Assembly: GCA_934561725.1 (NCBI GenBank)
Contig: CAKTGW010000092.1
Span: 1 to 5,339, forward strand
DNA length: 5,339 nt
Origin: an uncultured Oscillospiraceae bacterium
GTDB lineage: Bacteria > Bacillota > Clostridia > Oscillospirales > Oscillospiraceae
Direction of reading: 5' to 3'
Part shown: piece after piece, positions 1-5,221 of the stretch
Numbering within the stretch: position 1 is the first letter of the stretch
How the letters are laid out: each line of letters opens with the position of its first letter
Translations under genes and position numbers: made by a program
The notes under the pieces: generated by a model
What the model was told of the DNA's origin: nothing
Databases searched by the model: none
The model's input: the letters and a program-made list of their open reading frames with translations, nothing else

Positions 1-570
1 GGGCAGCTTGCGGTTTTTATCGATGCGGACATAGAAAATGTCGTTCAGATCCGTCTCATATTCCAGCCATGCGCCGTGATAAGGGATGGCTGTTGTGCTG
101 TAAACCGAGGTCTGGGTCTTGTCAGTACGCTTATCAAAATAAACGCCGGGAGAGCGGACGATCTGAGAAACGATCACGCGCTCAGCGCCATTGATGATAA
201 AGGTACCGCCCTCTGTCATCAGAGGGAAGTCTCCCATAAAGATTTCCTGTTCCTTGATCTCTTCGGTCTCTTTATTGCGCAGACGCACATAGACCTTCAG
301 CGGTGCGGCATAGTTCGCATCGCGGGCTTTGCATTCCTTGATGGAATACTTGGGCTTCTCGTCCATGGAGTAATCCACGAAGCTCAGCTCCAGATTTCCT
401 GAGTAATCAGTGATCGTGGCTACGTCCTTAAAGACGTCCCGCAGTCCTTCCTCAAGAAACCATTTGTAGGAGTTTTTCTGAACCTCAAGAAGGTTCGGCA
501 TTTCCTGGAGCTCTTCCTTGCGGGCAAAGCTCTTACGCACGGTTTTACCGTAGCTGACATCCTTTGGCAC
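1..570 (-). CDS. rpoB: RNA polymerase beta subunit, N-terminal part (partial, cut by left window edge)
   Basis: Beta subunit of DNA-dependent RNA polymerase, the catalytic core enzyme of transcription in the cytoplasm. Reading the minus strand from GTG at 570 gives 190 codons in frame to base 1 without a stop. The protein begins [20 protein letters not shown] and carries the hallmark N-terminal blocks: [19 protein letters not shown] (from about residue 25), [50 protein letters not shown], and [17 protein letters not shown] (from residue 130). These belong to the protrusion and lobe regions of the family. Full-length RpoB is about 1,200 residues, so only the first sixth is present. The GTG start is chosen because AAGGAG lies 10 nt upstream (581-586) and conserved family sequence begins right after it; there is no in-frame ATG nearby. 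The gene is read leftward from its own promoter and is divergent from the neighbouring operon. No rplL lies immediately upstream. Identification is very secure. Confidence 0.98.
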   Translation of the reverse strand, partial: MPKDVSYGKTVRKSFARKEELQEMPNLLEVQKNSYKWFLEEGLRDVFKDVATITDYSGNLELSFVDYSMDEKPKYSIKECKARDANYAAPLKVYVRLRNKETEEIKEQEIFMGDFPLMTEGGTFIINGAERVIVSQIVRSPGVYFDKRTDKTQTSVYSTTAIPYHGAWLEYETDLNDIFYVRIDKNRKLP

Positions 571-714
571 TTGTCCTTCACTCCTTGTAATCAGTGTTGA
601 AACACCCGGTGGCGTTGCAAAATAATCCGTGAACCCGGTTGATTTTTTCTGTAAATCTGTTACAATAGGGTCACAAGCAAAGTGGGGCACTCCCCCAGTT
701 TTGACTTTAATTAT
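571..714 (-). other. rpoB 5' untranslated leader (about 145 nt)
   Basis: This is the sequence between the predicted rpoB transcription start and the GTG codon. In the RNA sense it holds a small hairpin, UGGGG-GAGUG-CCCCA (683-697), which has no U-tract behind it and so is not a terminator. It also holds two copies of ACCGGGU (604-610 and 633-639) and a short GUGU-UUCA-ACAC hairpin just upstream of the ribosome site. I recognise no known riboswitch or ribosomal-protein leader. The boundaries depend on the predicted promoter. Confidence 0.45.
581..586 (-). promoter_or_regulatory. Ribosome binding site of rpoB (decides the GTG start)
   Basis: The minus strand reads AAGGAG, 10 nt before the GTG at 570. 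A second purine run, AAGGA at 574-578, is only 3 nt from the GTG and too close to act alone. A GTG at 579-581 is out of frame with rpoB. Confidence 0.75.
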
Positions 715-730
715 CAAGGTATTATATCAT
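701..730 (+). promoter_or_regulatory. Candidate rightward promoter overlapping the rpoB promoter
   Basis: On the plus strand TTGACT (701-706, 5 of 6 matches to consensus) is followed after 18 bp by TATCAT (725-730, 5 of 6). The -10 overlaps the -10 of the leftward rpoB promoter, so the two could not be open together. A transcript would start near 737 and meet the hairpin/T-tract at 773-802. This is inference from motif matching in an A/T-rich region, where chance matches are common. Confidence 0.3.
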
Positions 731-750
731 TTATTGGCAGGCACTGTCAA
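721..750 (-). promoter_or_regulatory. Strong sigma-A (sigma-70-type) promoter for rpoB
   Basis: On the minus strand there is a perfect -35 TTGACA (745-750), an 18-bp spacer and a perfect -10 TATAAT (721-726). The -10 is preceded by TGA, giving an extended -10 (TGn). The 20 bases directly upstream of the -35 (751-770) are almost all A/T, resembling an UP element. The predicted start of transcription is near 714, so the rpoB mRNA would carry a leader of about 145 nt. This is the strongest promoter visible in the window and fits a highly expressed core gene. Confidence 0.88.
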
Positions 751-772
751 GTTTATTTTGAATATTTATTTC

Positions 773-807
773 AGCGGCCCGCTCCGGCGGCCCGCTTTTT
801 TTATTTT
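773..807 (+). terminator. Rho-independent terminator, rightward, with UNCG tetraloop
   Basis: The arms at 773-782 and 787-796 pair as AGCGG, a C.C mismatch, then CCGC. They close on the loop UCCG with a C-G closing pair, the stable UNCG tetraloop type. The hairpin runs into seven T residues (796-802), then A and further T-rich sequence. On the minus strand the hairpin is not followed by a T-tract, so it acts rightward. No gene that it would terminate is visible to its left on the plus strand. It could stop antisense or divergent transcription from the rpoB control region, or act as an attenuator ahead of the operon at 953. Confidence 0.75.
774..795 (+). repeat. Two 9-bp direct repeats GCGGCCCGC, each near-palindromic
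   Basis: GCGGCCCGC occurs at 774-782 and again at 787-795, separated by TCCG. Each copy is an inverted repeat around a central base, so the pair is both a tandem repeat and the two arms of the terminator hairpin. It is G/C-only sequence set in very A/T-rich surroundings. Confidence 0.8.
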
Positions 808-820
808 CTTTTTCAAATAG

Positions 821-832
821 TCAAAATTTTGA
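821..832. promoter_or_regulatory. 12-bp perfect palindrome, possible operator
   Basis: TCAAAATTTTGA is a perfect 12-bp palindrome located about 40 bp upstream of the candidate -35 of the rightward operon. It resembles the size and symmetry of a dimeric repressor or activator site but does not match a family consensus I can name with confidence. A/T-rich palindromes also arise by chance. Confidence 0.25.
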
Positions 833-861
833 GTCATCCCGCAATTTTCGTGCATTTCCTG

Positions 862-890
862 TAGCGAATTTTTCTATGATGTTGTATACT
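862..890 (+). promoter_or_regulatory. Candidate promoter of the glycosyltransferase-apbE operon
   Basis: TATACT at 885-890 (5 of 6 to the -10 consensus) is preceded at 17 bp by TAGCGA (862-867), which matches the -35 consensus at only 3 of 6 positions. A transcript would start near 897 and leave a leader of about 56 nt before the ATG at 953. The weak -35 suggests a low-level or activator-dependent promoter. Nothing better lies between the terminator at 773-807 and the gene. Confidence 0.4.
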
Positions 891-952
891 GTCTTTGTAT
901 TTACCCGCTGTTGGTTGACAATTCATAGAACACTTTGTGGAGGATCGCTGCC

Positions 953-2170
953 ATGGGCTTCCCTGCTGCTCTTCTTTTCCTCATGCTTTTTCTGGGTGCA
1001 TGCTTTGTCCTATACCATGAAAACCTGCTGGACACAAACCGGCACGTTCTGGTCAGTATCACGCTGCTCACTCTTTCTTTTGCCCTGCGTGTTTTTCTCC
1101 TGGAGCACCGCACCGGCGACTATAACGTTTTCCTCGCTCCCTGGGTAGATCATTTTCGCCAGAACGGCGGTTTTTCCGCCCTTGCTGACCAGGTCGGCAA
1201 CTACAATCTGCCGTATCTGTATTTTCTTGCATTGTTTTCATACATTCCCATAGACGACCTCTACCTGATCAAATATCTCTCCATCTGCTTTGATATTCTG
1301 CTCGCTTGGGGCGTCTCCCGGATCGTTCTGCTTTATTCCGGCTCACGCGGCCGCCAGCTCACGGCTTTTCTTGCAGTCATGCTTCTGCCGACTGTTATAC
1401 TCAACGGTGCCTGTTGGGGACAGTGCGACAGTATCTTTTCCGCTATGTGCGTTCTGGCCTTTTATTACGCCGTTCAAAAGCGCAGCCGCCTCTCTCTGCT
1501 TTGGGCAGCTCTGGCTCTTGCCTTCAAGGTGCAGGCCGTATTTTTCCTGCCCATCTACGGTATGCTTCTGCTCACGCGCCGGATCCGCCTGCGTGATCTC
1601 TGGGTATTTCCCGTTGCGTATGTCGGCGTCCTGCTGCCCGCTATCGCTCTGGGCCACCCTGTCACGGATGCTCTTTTTCTCTACGCCAGACAGGTCGGCG
1701 GAGCCGTCAGTGCCCTTAATTACAACAGCGCATCGATCTATGCGCTGATTCCCTACGGCTTTGATGCTGACTGGCTGCCCTATGCCGCATCGATCGGTAT
1801 GGCACTGGCCCTGGCTCTGGTCTATACCTCCATGCTCTGGCCCGCCGCCCGCATAAAAAGCGTGACCAACCGCACACTCCTCGGCCTTTCCGTGCTCCTT
1901 GTTTTGGGCATACCCCTGTTTTTGCCCCATATGCACGACCGCTATTTCTTTCTGGCTGACGTTTTTACACTCATGCTGGCAGTAATTGCACCTCGATATG
2001 CCATCACTGCGGCGCTGTGTCAGTTTGCCAGCCTGCTGGGCTATCATGCTTATCTGCAGCAGCACTTTCTGCTTACCATGAATTACGGAACCTATGCCCT
2101 GCTTGCCGCCTTTGTTCTGATCTGCGTTTATATTCACAAATCCTTCCGACCAATGGTAGATACACTATGA
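953..2170 (+). CDS. Polytopic GT-C-type glycosyltransferase (GT87/DUF2029- or PIG-M-like), substrate unknown
   Basis: The 405-residue protein is dominated by roughly 10-12 hydrophobic segments, so it is an integral membrane protein. GT-C enzymes move sugars from polyprenyl-phosphate donors to acceptors on the outer face of the membrane. After the first two membrane segments comes a loop with D56-Y57 and PW (63-64), where GT-C enzymes place a catalytic acidic residue. Further on are WGQCDS (155-160), like the WGQxDS signature of this family, and PHMHDRYFF (325-333), like the H-x-H-(E/D)-R-Y-F block of related bacterial proteins. ATG 953 is chosen because GGAGG (939-943) lies 9 nt upstream; an in-frame TTG at 935 overlaps that site and is unlikely. 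The stop overlaps the ATG of the next gene by 4 nt (ATGA), implying translational coupling. Donor and acceptor cannot be deduced. Similar proteins are sometimes called mannosyltransferase or mislabelled as conjugal transfer proteins. Confidence 0.75.
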   Translation: MGFPAALLFLMLFLGACFVLYHENLLDTNRHVLVSITLLTLSFALRVFLLEHRTGDYNVFLAPWVDHFRQNGGFSALADQVGNYNLPYLYFLALFSYIPIDDLYLIKYLSICFDILLAWGVSRIVLLYSGSRGRQLTAFLAVMLLPTVILNGACWGQCDSIFSAMCVLAFYYAVQKRSRLSLLWAALALAFKVQAVFFLPIYGMLLLTRRIRLRDLWVFPVAYVGVLLPAIALGHPVTDALFLYARQVGGAVSALNYNSASIYALIPYGFDADWLPYAASIGMALALALVYTSMLWPAARIKSVTNRTLLGLSVLLVLGIPLFLPHMHDRYFFLADVFTLMLAVIAPRYAITAALCQFASLLGYHAYLQQHFLLTMNYGTYALLAAFVLICVYIHKSFRPMVDTL

Positions 2171-3204
2171 AAAAAATCAAATTTCTCTGTCTGATTCCTG
2201 CTCTGCTCATCTTGCTGTCGGCCTGCACTTCTCCGTCTGCGGCCCCGAAGGAATACACCAGCTATGTCTATGCCATGGACACTGTAATGACCCTCACTGC
2301 ATATTCCGACAGTGATGAGACAAACAATACTCTGGCCGCCATTTCCGGAGCTATTGAGGATCTGGAGAGCCATATCTCTGTCACCAACGAACAGAGCGAT
2401 ATTTACGCCATCAATTCCGGTGCCAACAGCTCACAGCAGGTATCCAAGGACACCGCCGATATTCTCGCTCAGGCGCTGGAGCTCTGCGGCAGCACCCATG
2501 GCCTTCTGGATATCTCCATCTATCCCGTTGTCCGGGAATGGGGCTTCACCACAGGAAACTATACGGTTCCGGACTATACTACGCTTCAGCAGCTGCTGCG
2601 GCAGGTGGATTATTCCAAAATCAGTCTGGACGGCCAAAAGGTCACCCTGGCCCCCGGTATGCAGATCGATCTGGGCAGTGTTGCCAAGGGGTACGTGGGC
2701 GATATGGCCGCACAGATGCTCATCGATGCCGGAGTACAGTCTGCCGTTCTGAACCTGGGCGGCAACGTCCGTGTACTCGGCACCAATACCGATGGTTCAC
2801 CCTGGCGCGTAGGCGTGCAGGATCCACTGGATGATTCAAGCTATTTTGGTATTATTTCTGTCACGGATAAATCTGTCGTCACCTCCGGCGGTTATAACCG
2901 CTATTTCGAGGCAAACGGCCGAACCTATTGGCATATCATTGATCCGCGTACCGGTTATCCGGCCGATAACGGCATCATTTCCGCCACGATCATCGGAGAT
3001 AATGGCCTGATGTGCGATGGACTGTCTACAGCCACCTTCATCATGGGCGTCAACGACGCCTTTGATTACTGGAGGCAAAACGGCGGCTTTGACATGCTTC
3101 TGATGACTAAATACGGGCATATTTACATTACTCCTGGTCTGGAAGACAGCTTTGAGCTGCTTCCGGCCTACGCAGAGGACTATACAGTAGAGGTGATACA
3201 CTGA
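2167..3204 (+). CDS. apbE: FAD:protein FMN transferase, ApbE family, lipoprotein
   Basis: ApbE enzymes cleave FAD in a Mg2+-dependent reaction and attach FMN through a phosphoester bond to Ser/Thr of extracytosolic redox proteins (RnfG/RnfD, NqrC, FMN-binding-domain proteins). The 345-residue product, normal for the family, starts MKKIKFLCLIPALLILLSAC: a type II signal peptide with lipobox LSAC and lipidated Cys20. Family blocks in order are YAMDTVMTLTAY (35-46), LLDISIYPVVREWGF (113-127), IDLGSVAKGYVGD (167-179), the LNLGGN segment, HIIDPRTGYP (256-265) and CDGLSTATF (283-291). D284 and T288 fit the Mg2+-binding D...T pair. An open frame extends upstream to 2017, but that part lies inside the glycosyltransferase gene, and the signal peptide fixes the start at 2167. 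The ribosome site is weak (GGTAG at 2156-2160), consistent with coupling to the preceding gene. The target protein is not in the window. Confidence 0.95.
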   Translation: MKKIKFLCLIPALLILLSACTSPSAAPKEYTSYVYAMDTVMTLTAYSDSDETNNTLAAISGAIEDLESHISVTNEQSDIYAINSGANSSQQVSKDTADILAQALELCGSTHGLLDISIYPVVREWGFTTGNYTVPDYTTLQQLLRQVDYSKISLDGQKVTLAPGMQIDLGSVAKGYVGDMAAQMLIDAGVQSAVLNLGGNVRVLGTNTDGSPWRVGVQDPLDDSSYFGIISVTDKSVVTSGGYNRYFEANGRTYWHIIDPRTGYPADNGIISATIIGDNGLMCDGLSTATFIMGVNDAFDYWRQNGGFDMLLMTKYGHIYITPGLEDSFELLPAYAEDYTVEVIH

Positions 3205-3205
3205 T

Positions 3206-3595
3206 ATGCATTTCCTTCGTTCTACCCGCTTCTGGATCTTCGTCTTTGCCGGCCTGATTCTGCTGAGCACCATATCCATGTTTTTCATGCATTTCAACGC
3301 CGGCGGCTCCACCGCCATCATTACACAAAATGGGCAGGAGATCCAGCGCATTGATCTTAAAAAGGTAAAAACACCGTACACGATCCAAATCGATAATCCT
3401 GACGGCGGCTATAATCTCATTCTGGTCGAAAAGGGACAGATCTCCGTCTCTGAGGCCAGCTGTCCGGATAAGATCTGTATTCAGCAGGGTAAAATTTCCA
3501 GCAGTCTCAAGCCGATCGTCTGTCTGCCCAATAAGCTCATGATCGTCATAGAGGGTCCGCGCGACGCCAATGACGCCGATAGCGTAAGCGGTTAA
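3206..3595 (+). CDS. Membrane-anchored NusG domain II-containing protein
   Basis: Small protein of 129 residues. Residues about 9-30 form one hydrophobic segment after a short basic start, so it is probably anchored in the membrane with the rest outside. The remainder matches the NusG_II family (PF07009): a beta-rich domain with ITQNGQEIQRIDL (39-51) and the signature region SCPDKICIQQGKIS (85-98) followed by PIVCLPNKLMIVI (103-115). Cysteines sit at 86, 91 and 106 (C-x4-C-x14-C). Despite the name it is not the transcription factor NusG. The molecular role is not established. Such proteins recur next to apbE and Gx-transporter genes in Rnf and flavin-based extracellular electron-transfer loci; from memory, one of the Listeria EetA/EetB proteins is of this type. 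The ATG lies 1 nt after the apbE stop, with AGGTGA at 3191-3196 as a ribosome site. Confidence 0.88.
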   Translation: MHFLRSTRFWIFVFAGLILLSTISMFFMHFNAGGSTAIITQNGQEIQRIDLKKVKTPYTIQIDNPDGGYNLILVEKGQISVSEASCPDKICIQQGKISSSLKPIVCLPNKLMIVIEGPRDANDADSVSG

Positions 3596-3602
3596 TCTGC
3601 CT

Positions 3603-4094
3603 ATGAAAGCAAAACGGCTCACTTATCTTGCTCTGCTGACAACCATCGCCCTCATTATTTTTACAATAGAAGCTCAGATCCCCGCTCCCGTCCCCATTCC
3701 CGGCATCAAGCTGGGTCTGGCTAATATTGTGACCGTATACGCATCCTTCACCTTATCCTCCGGAGAAACGATCCTGATCCTTTTTATCCGCATATTCCTC
3801 GGCAGTCTCTTCACCGGAAATATGCTGGCTATGCTGTACAGTCTGGGCGGCGGCGCCTTCTGTCTGCTGGTCACGCTCCCCATGGCACATATTCTTCGGA
3901 AAAATCAAATGTGGATTGCCTCGGTCATCGGCGCAGTCTTTCACAATCTGGGACAAATTACCGTGGCTGCGCTGGTTATGAAAACTCTGGCTGTATTTGT
4001 TTATCTCCCGCCCCTTCTCATCTCCGGCCTGCTTACCGGCGCTTTTACCGGTCTCGCTGCTCAGGCTCTCACAAACCGCCTTCAAAAAAACTAA
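3603..4094 (+). CDS. Gx transporter family protein (heptaprenyl diphosphate synthase component I-like)
   Basis: Integral membrane protein of 163 residues with about five hydrophobic segments and an ECF S-component-like appearance. Recognised by blocks of the PF07456 family (Hpre_diP_synt_I / Gx transporter): E23 with IPAPVPIPGIKLGLANIVT (26-44), RIFLGSLFTGN in the middle, and GAVFHNLGQ ending at residue 118. The heptaprenyl-synthase name is historical; no prenyltransferase DDxxD motif is present, so enzymatic activity is doubtful and transport of a flavin or quinone-related small molecule is only an idea. It starts 7 nt after the stop of the NusG-II gene, and I see no clear Shine-Dalgarno sequence before the ATG, which suggests translation depends on upstream ribosomes. 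It is the last gene of the operon; its stop codon overlaps the first bases of the terminator stem. Confidence 0.88.
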   Translation: MKAKRLTYLALLTTIALIIFTIEAQIPAPVPIPGIKLGLANIVTVYASFTLSSGETILILFIRIFLGSLFTGNMLAMLYSLGGGAFCLLVTLPMAHILRKNQMWIASVIGAVFHNLGQITVAALVMKTLAVFVYLPPLLISGLLTGAFTGLAAQALTNRLQKN

Positions 4095-4122
4095 TCCCAA
4101 GCGCGATTTTGCGCTTGGGATT
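4093..4122. terminator. Bidirectional rho-independent terminator between convergent genes
   Basis: AATCCCAAGCGC (4093-4104) pairs perfectly with GCGCTTGGGATT (4111-4122) around a 6-nt loop, giving a 12-bp stem. Rightward it ends in a short TTTT run (4121-4124). Leftward, on the minus strand, it is followed by TAG and seven T residues, which fall in the last codons of the Gx gene. It therefore serves both the plus-strand operon and the minus-strand tctC gene, and is probably stronger for tctC. Confidence 0.92.
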
Positions 4123-4130
4123 TTGTAATG

Positions 4131-5168
4131 TTATGCTGCCTGTTTTGCCTTTACAATAGCAATATATTCCGTGTAAGTATCAATCAAAGTCTGATTATAC
4201 TCTTTGTATTCGTCACAATCTTTGAAAAAGCCCGTCATGCAATTATCATCCATAAACTGCTTCCACTCGTCTGTTTCATACACTGTCTCAATCAGATCTG
4301 AATAATAGCGCACTGCTTCAGGAGATGCATTTGCCGCCATAACGAATCCACGATGCTGCTGATGATTAATTTCATAACCAAGTTCCGTAAAAGTAGGTGT
4401 ATCCTGCAGGCCAAACTGTTCAAAACGTTCATCTGCAGCAATTGCAATAGCATTCAGTTTTCCTGCCGCCAGATTATCTCCGATTTCACCAGGGCTCATT
4501 GCACCAAGCTGCACGTGTCCGCCCATAACATTCGCCAGGACATCACCGCCGGATTCCATTGCTACATAGGTAATATCTACATCACACTCTTCACACAGCT
4601 GTGCCCACAATATTGCATCATCAGAAATAGCAGAAGAACCTGCAAATGAAATCTCACCGGGATGCTCCTTTGCGTAAGCAATCACATCATCCAAAGTCTC
4701 AAAGCCGGAATTAACAGATGCAACCAGCAAACTGGGATCCTTGGCAACAAGGGCTACATAAGAGAAATCATCAAATGTCAACGGACTGTTTCCCGCCACA
4801 GGCTGACTGTAAAAGCTGGACGAAACCACATTAATATTATAATCGCCGCCAGTTTCCACCAGATATGTAAAGCCTACCACATGAGATGAACCGGGTTTGT
4901 TGACAACTGTAATGTTAACAGGACACATATTATATTTTTGAATAATTTCAACGACTTTACGTGCAAAAAGATCCGCGCCGCCACCCGCACTGTTACCTAC
5001 AGTAAGCTCAATATTCTTTGTTGGTACCCAGCCATCAGACTCTTTTGTCTCGCTCTGTGGAGTTTTCGACTCTGGTGCAGTACTAGGCTGACCTTCTCCT
5101 GTACACCCCGCAAGCAAAGCAAGACACAACGCAAGAACAAGAACCATTGACCAAATTCGCTTTTTCAT
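4131..5168 (-). CDS. tctC: Tripartite tricarboxylate transporter substrate-binding lipoprotein (TctC/Bug family)
   Basis: Extracytosolic solute receptor of a TTT (TctABC) uptake system; it binds a carboxylate-type substrate and delivers it to the TctA/TctB permease. The 345-residue protein begins with a type II signal peptide ending LLAGC, Cys22 being the lipidation site, as expected in a Gram-positive. A low-complexity Ser/Thr/Glu/Pro linker (about 23-45) follows. The mature domain shows Bug-family blocks: IELTVGNSAGGGADLFAR (53-70), VVNKPGSS, FDDFSYVALVAKDP, the HPGEISFAGSSA region, and the ESGGDVLANVMGGHVQ region followed by a TPTFTELGYE segment near the C-terminus. AGGAGG at 5175-5180, 6 nt before the ATG, fixes the start. 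The gene follows a TctA-like gene by 50 nt on the same strand. Bug proteins bind very different ligands, so the substrate cannot be predicted. The gene is visibly more A/T-rich than the operon facing it. Confidence 0.93.
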   Translation of the reverse strand: MKKRIWSMVLVLALCLALLAGCTGEGQPSTAPESKTPQSETKESDGWVPTKNIELTVGNSAGGGADLFARKVVEIIQKYNMCPVNITVVNKPGSSHVVGFTYLVETGGDYNINVVSSSFYSQPVAGNSPLTFDDFSYVALVAKDPSLLVASVNSGFETLDDVIAYAKEHPGEISFAGSSAISDDAILWAQLCEECDVDITYVAMESGGDVLANVMGGHVQLGAMSPGEIGDNLAAGKLNAIAIAADERFEQFGLQDTPTFTELGYEINHQQHRGFVMAANASPEAVRYYSDLIETVYETDEWKQFMDDNCMTGFFKDCDEYKEYNQTLIDTYTEYIAIVKAKQAA

Positions 5169-5174
5169 TTTCTT

Positions 5175-5180
5175 CCTCCT
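5175..5180 (-). promoter_or_regulatory. Consensus ribosome binding site of tctC
   Basis: The minus strand reads AGGAGG, then AAGAAA, then ATG. This is a full consensus Shine-Dalgarno at 6-nt spacing and indicates high translation, as is usual for binding proteins needed in excess over their permease. Confidence 0.88.
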
Positions 5181-5193
5181 GTATTTAATATTT

Positions 5194-5221
5194 TAACGCC
5201 TACAGTGTCATATAAGCGTTA
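5194..5221 (-). other. Intercistronic mRNA hairpin between tctA and tctC
   Basis: In the RNA sense, arms of 11 nt (5211-5221 and 5194-5204) pair around a 6-nt loop UGACAC. The outer six pairs (UAACGC/GCGUUA) are perfect, and the inner five include two G.U pairs. The tctA stop codon UAA lies within the 5' arm. No U-tract follows (the next bases are AAAUAUUAAA), so it is not a standard terminator. It may protect mRNA ends and allow different levels of permease and binding protein. Confidence 0.5.

Noticed and set aside
76..402. 108-codon plus-strand open frame opposite rpoB.
   Set aside because: It is an antisense shadow of a highly conserved rpoB reading frame.
683..697. Hairpin TGGGG/CCCCA as a transcription terminator in the rpoB leader.
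   Set aside because: The stem is only 5 bp and the minus strand has no T-tract after it. The plus-strand tail (AGTTTTG) is also poor.
629..864. Two open frames of 60-63 codons in the intergenic region on the plus strand.
   Set aside because: They run antisense through the rpoB leader and promoter and through the terminator hairpin, lack ribosome sites, and resemble no known protein.
915..943. Perfect TTGACA at 915-920 as a -35 box for the operon.
   Set aside because: At 16-18 bp spacing the -10 position falls on the GGAGG ribosome site, with no TATAAT-like sequence, and transcription would begin at or after the ribosome site.
935..952. Six-residue N-terminal extension of the glycosyltransferase from TTG at 935.
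   Set aside because: The TTG overlaps the GGAGG that serves as ribosome site for ATG 953, and has no ribosome site of its own.
1343..2137. 264-codon minus-strand open frame opposite the glycosyltransferase.
   Set aside because: Its composition is polar and low in family-like features. The plus-strand frame has GT-C motifs, membrane segments, a ribosome site and an operon context, so this is a shadow.
2017..2166. 50-residue N-terminal extension of ApbE from an in-frame ATG at 2017.
   Set aside because: It lies entirely inside the glycosyltransferase gene and would place the clear lipoprotein signal peptide in the middle of the protein.
2836..3622. Two overlapping minus-strand open frames of 164 and 181 codons.
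   Set aside because: They are antisense to apbE and the NusG-II gene, both identified by family motifs, and have no start signals.
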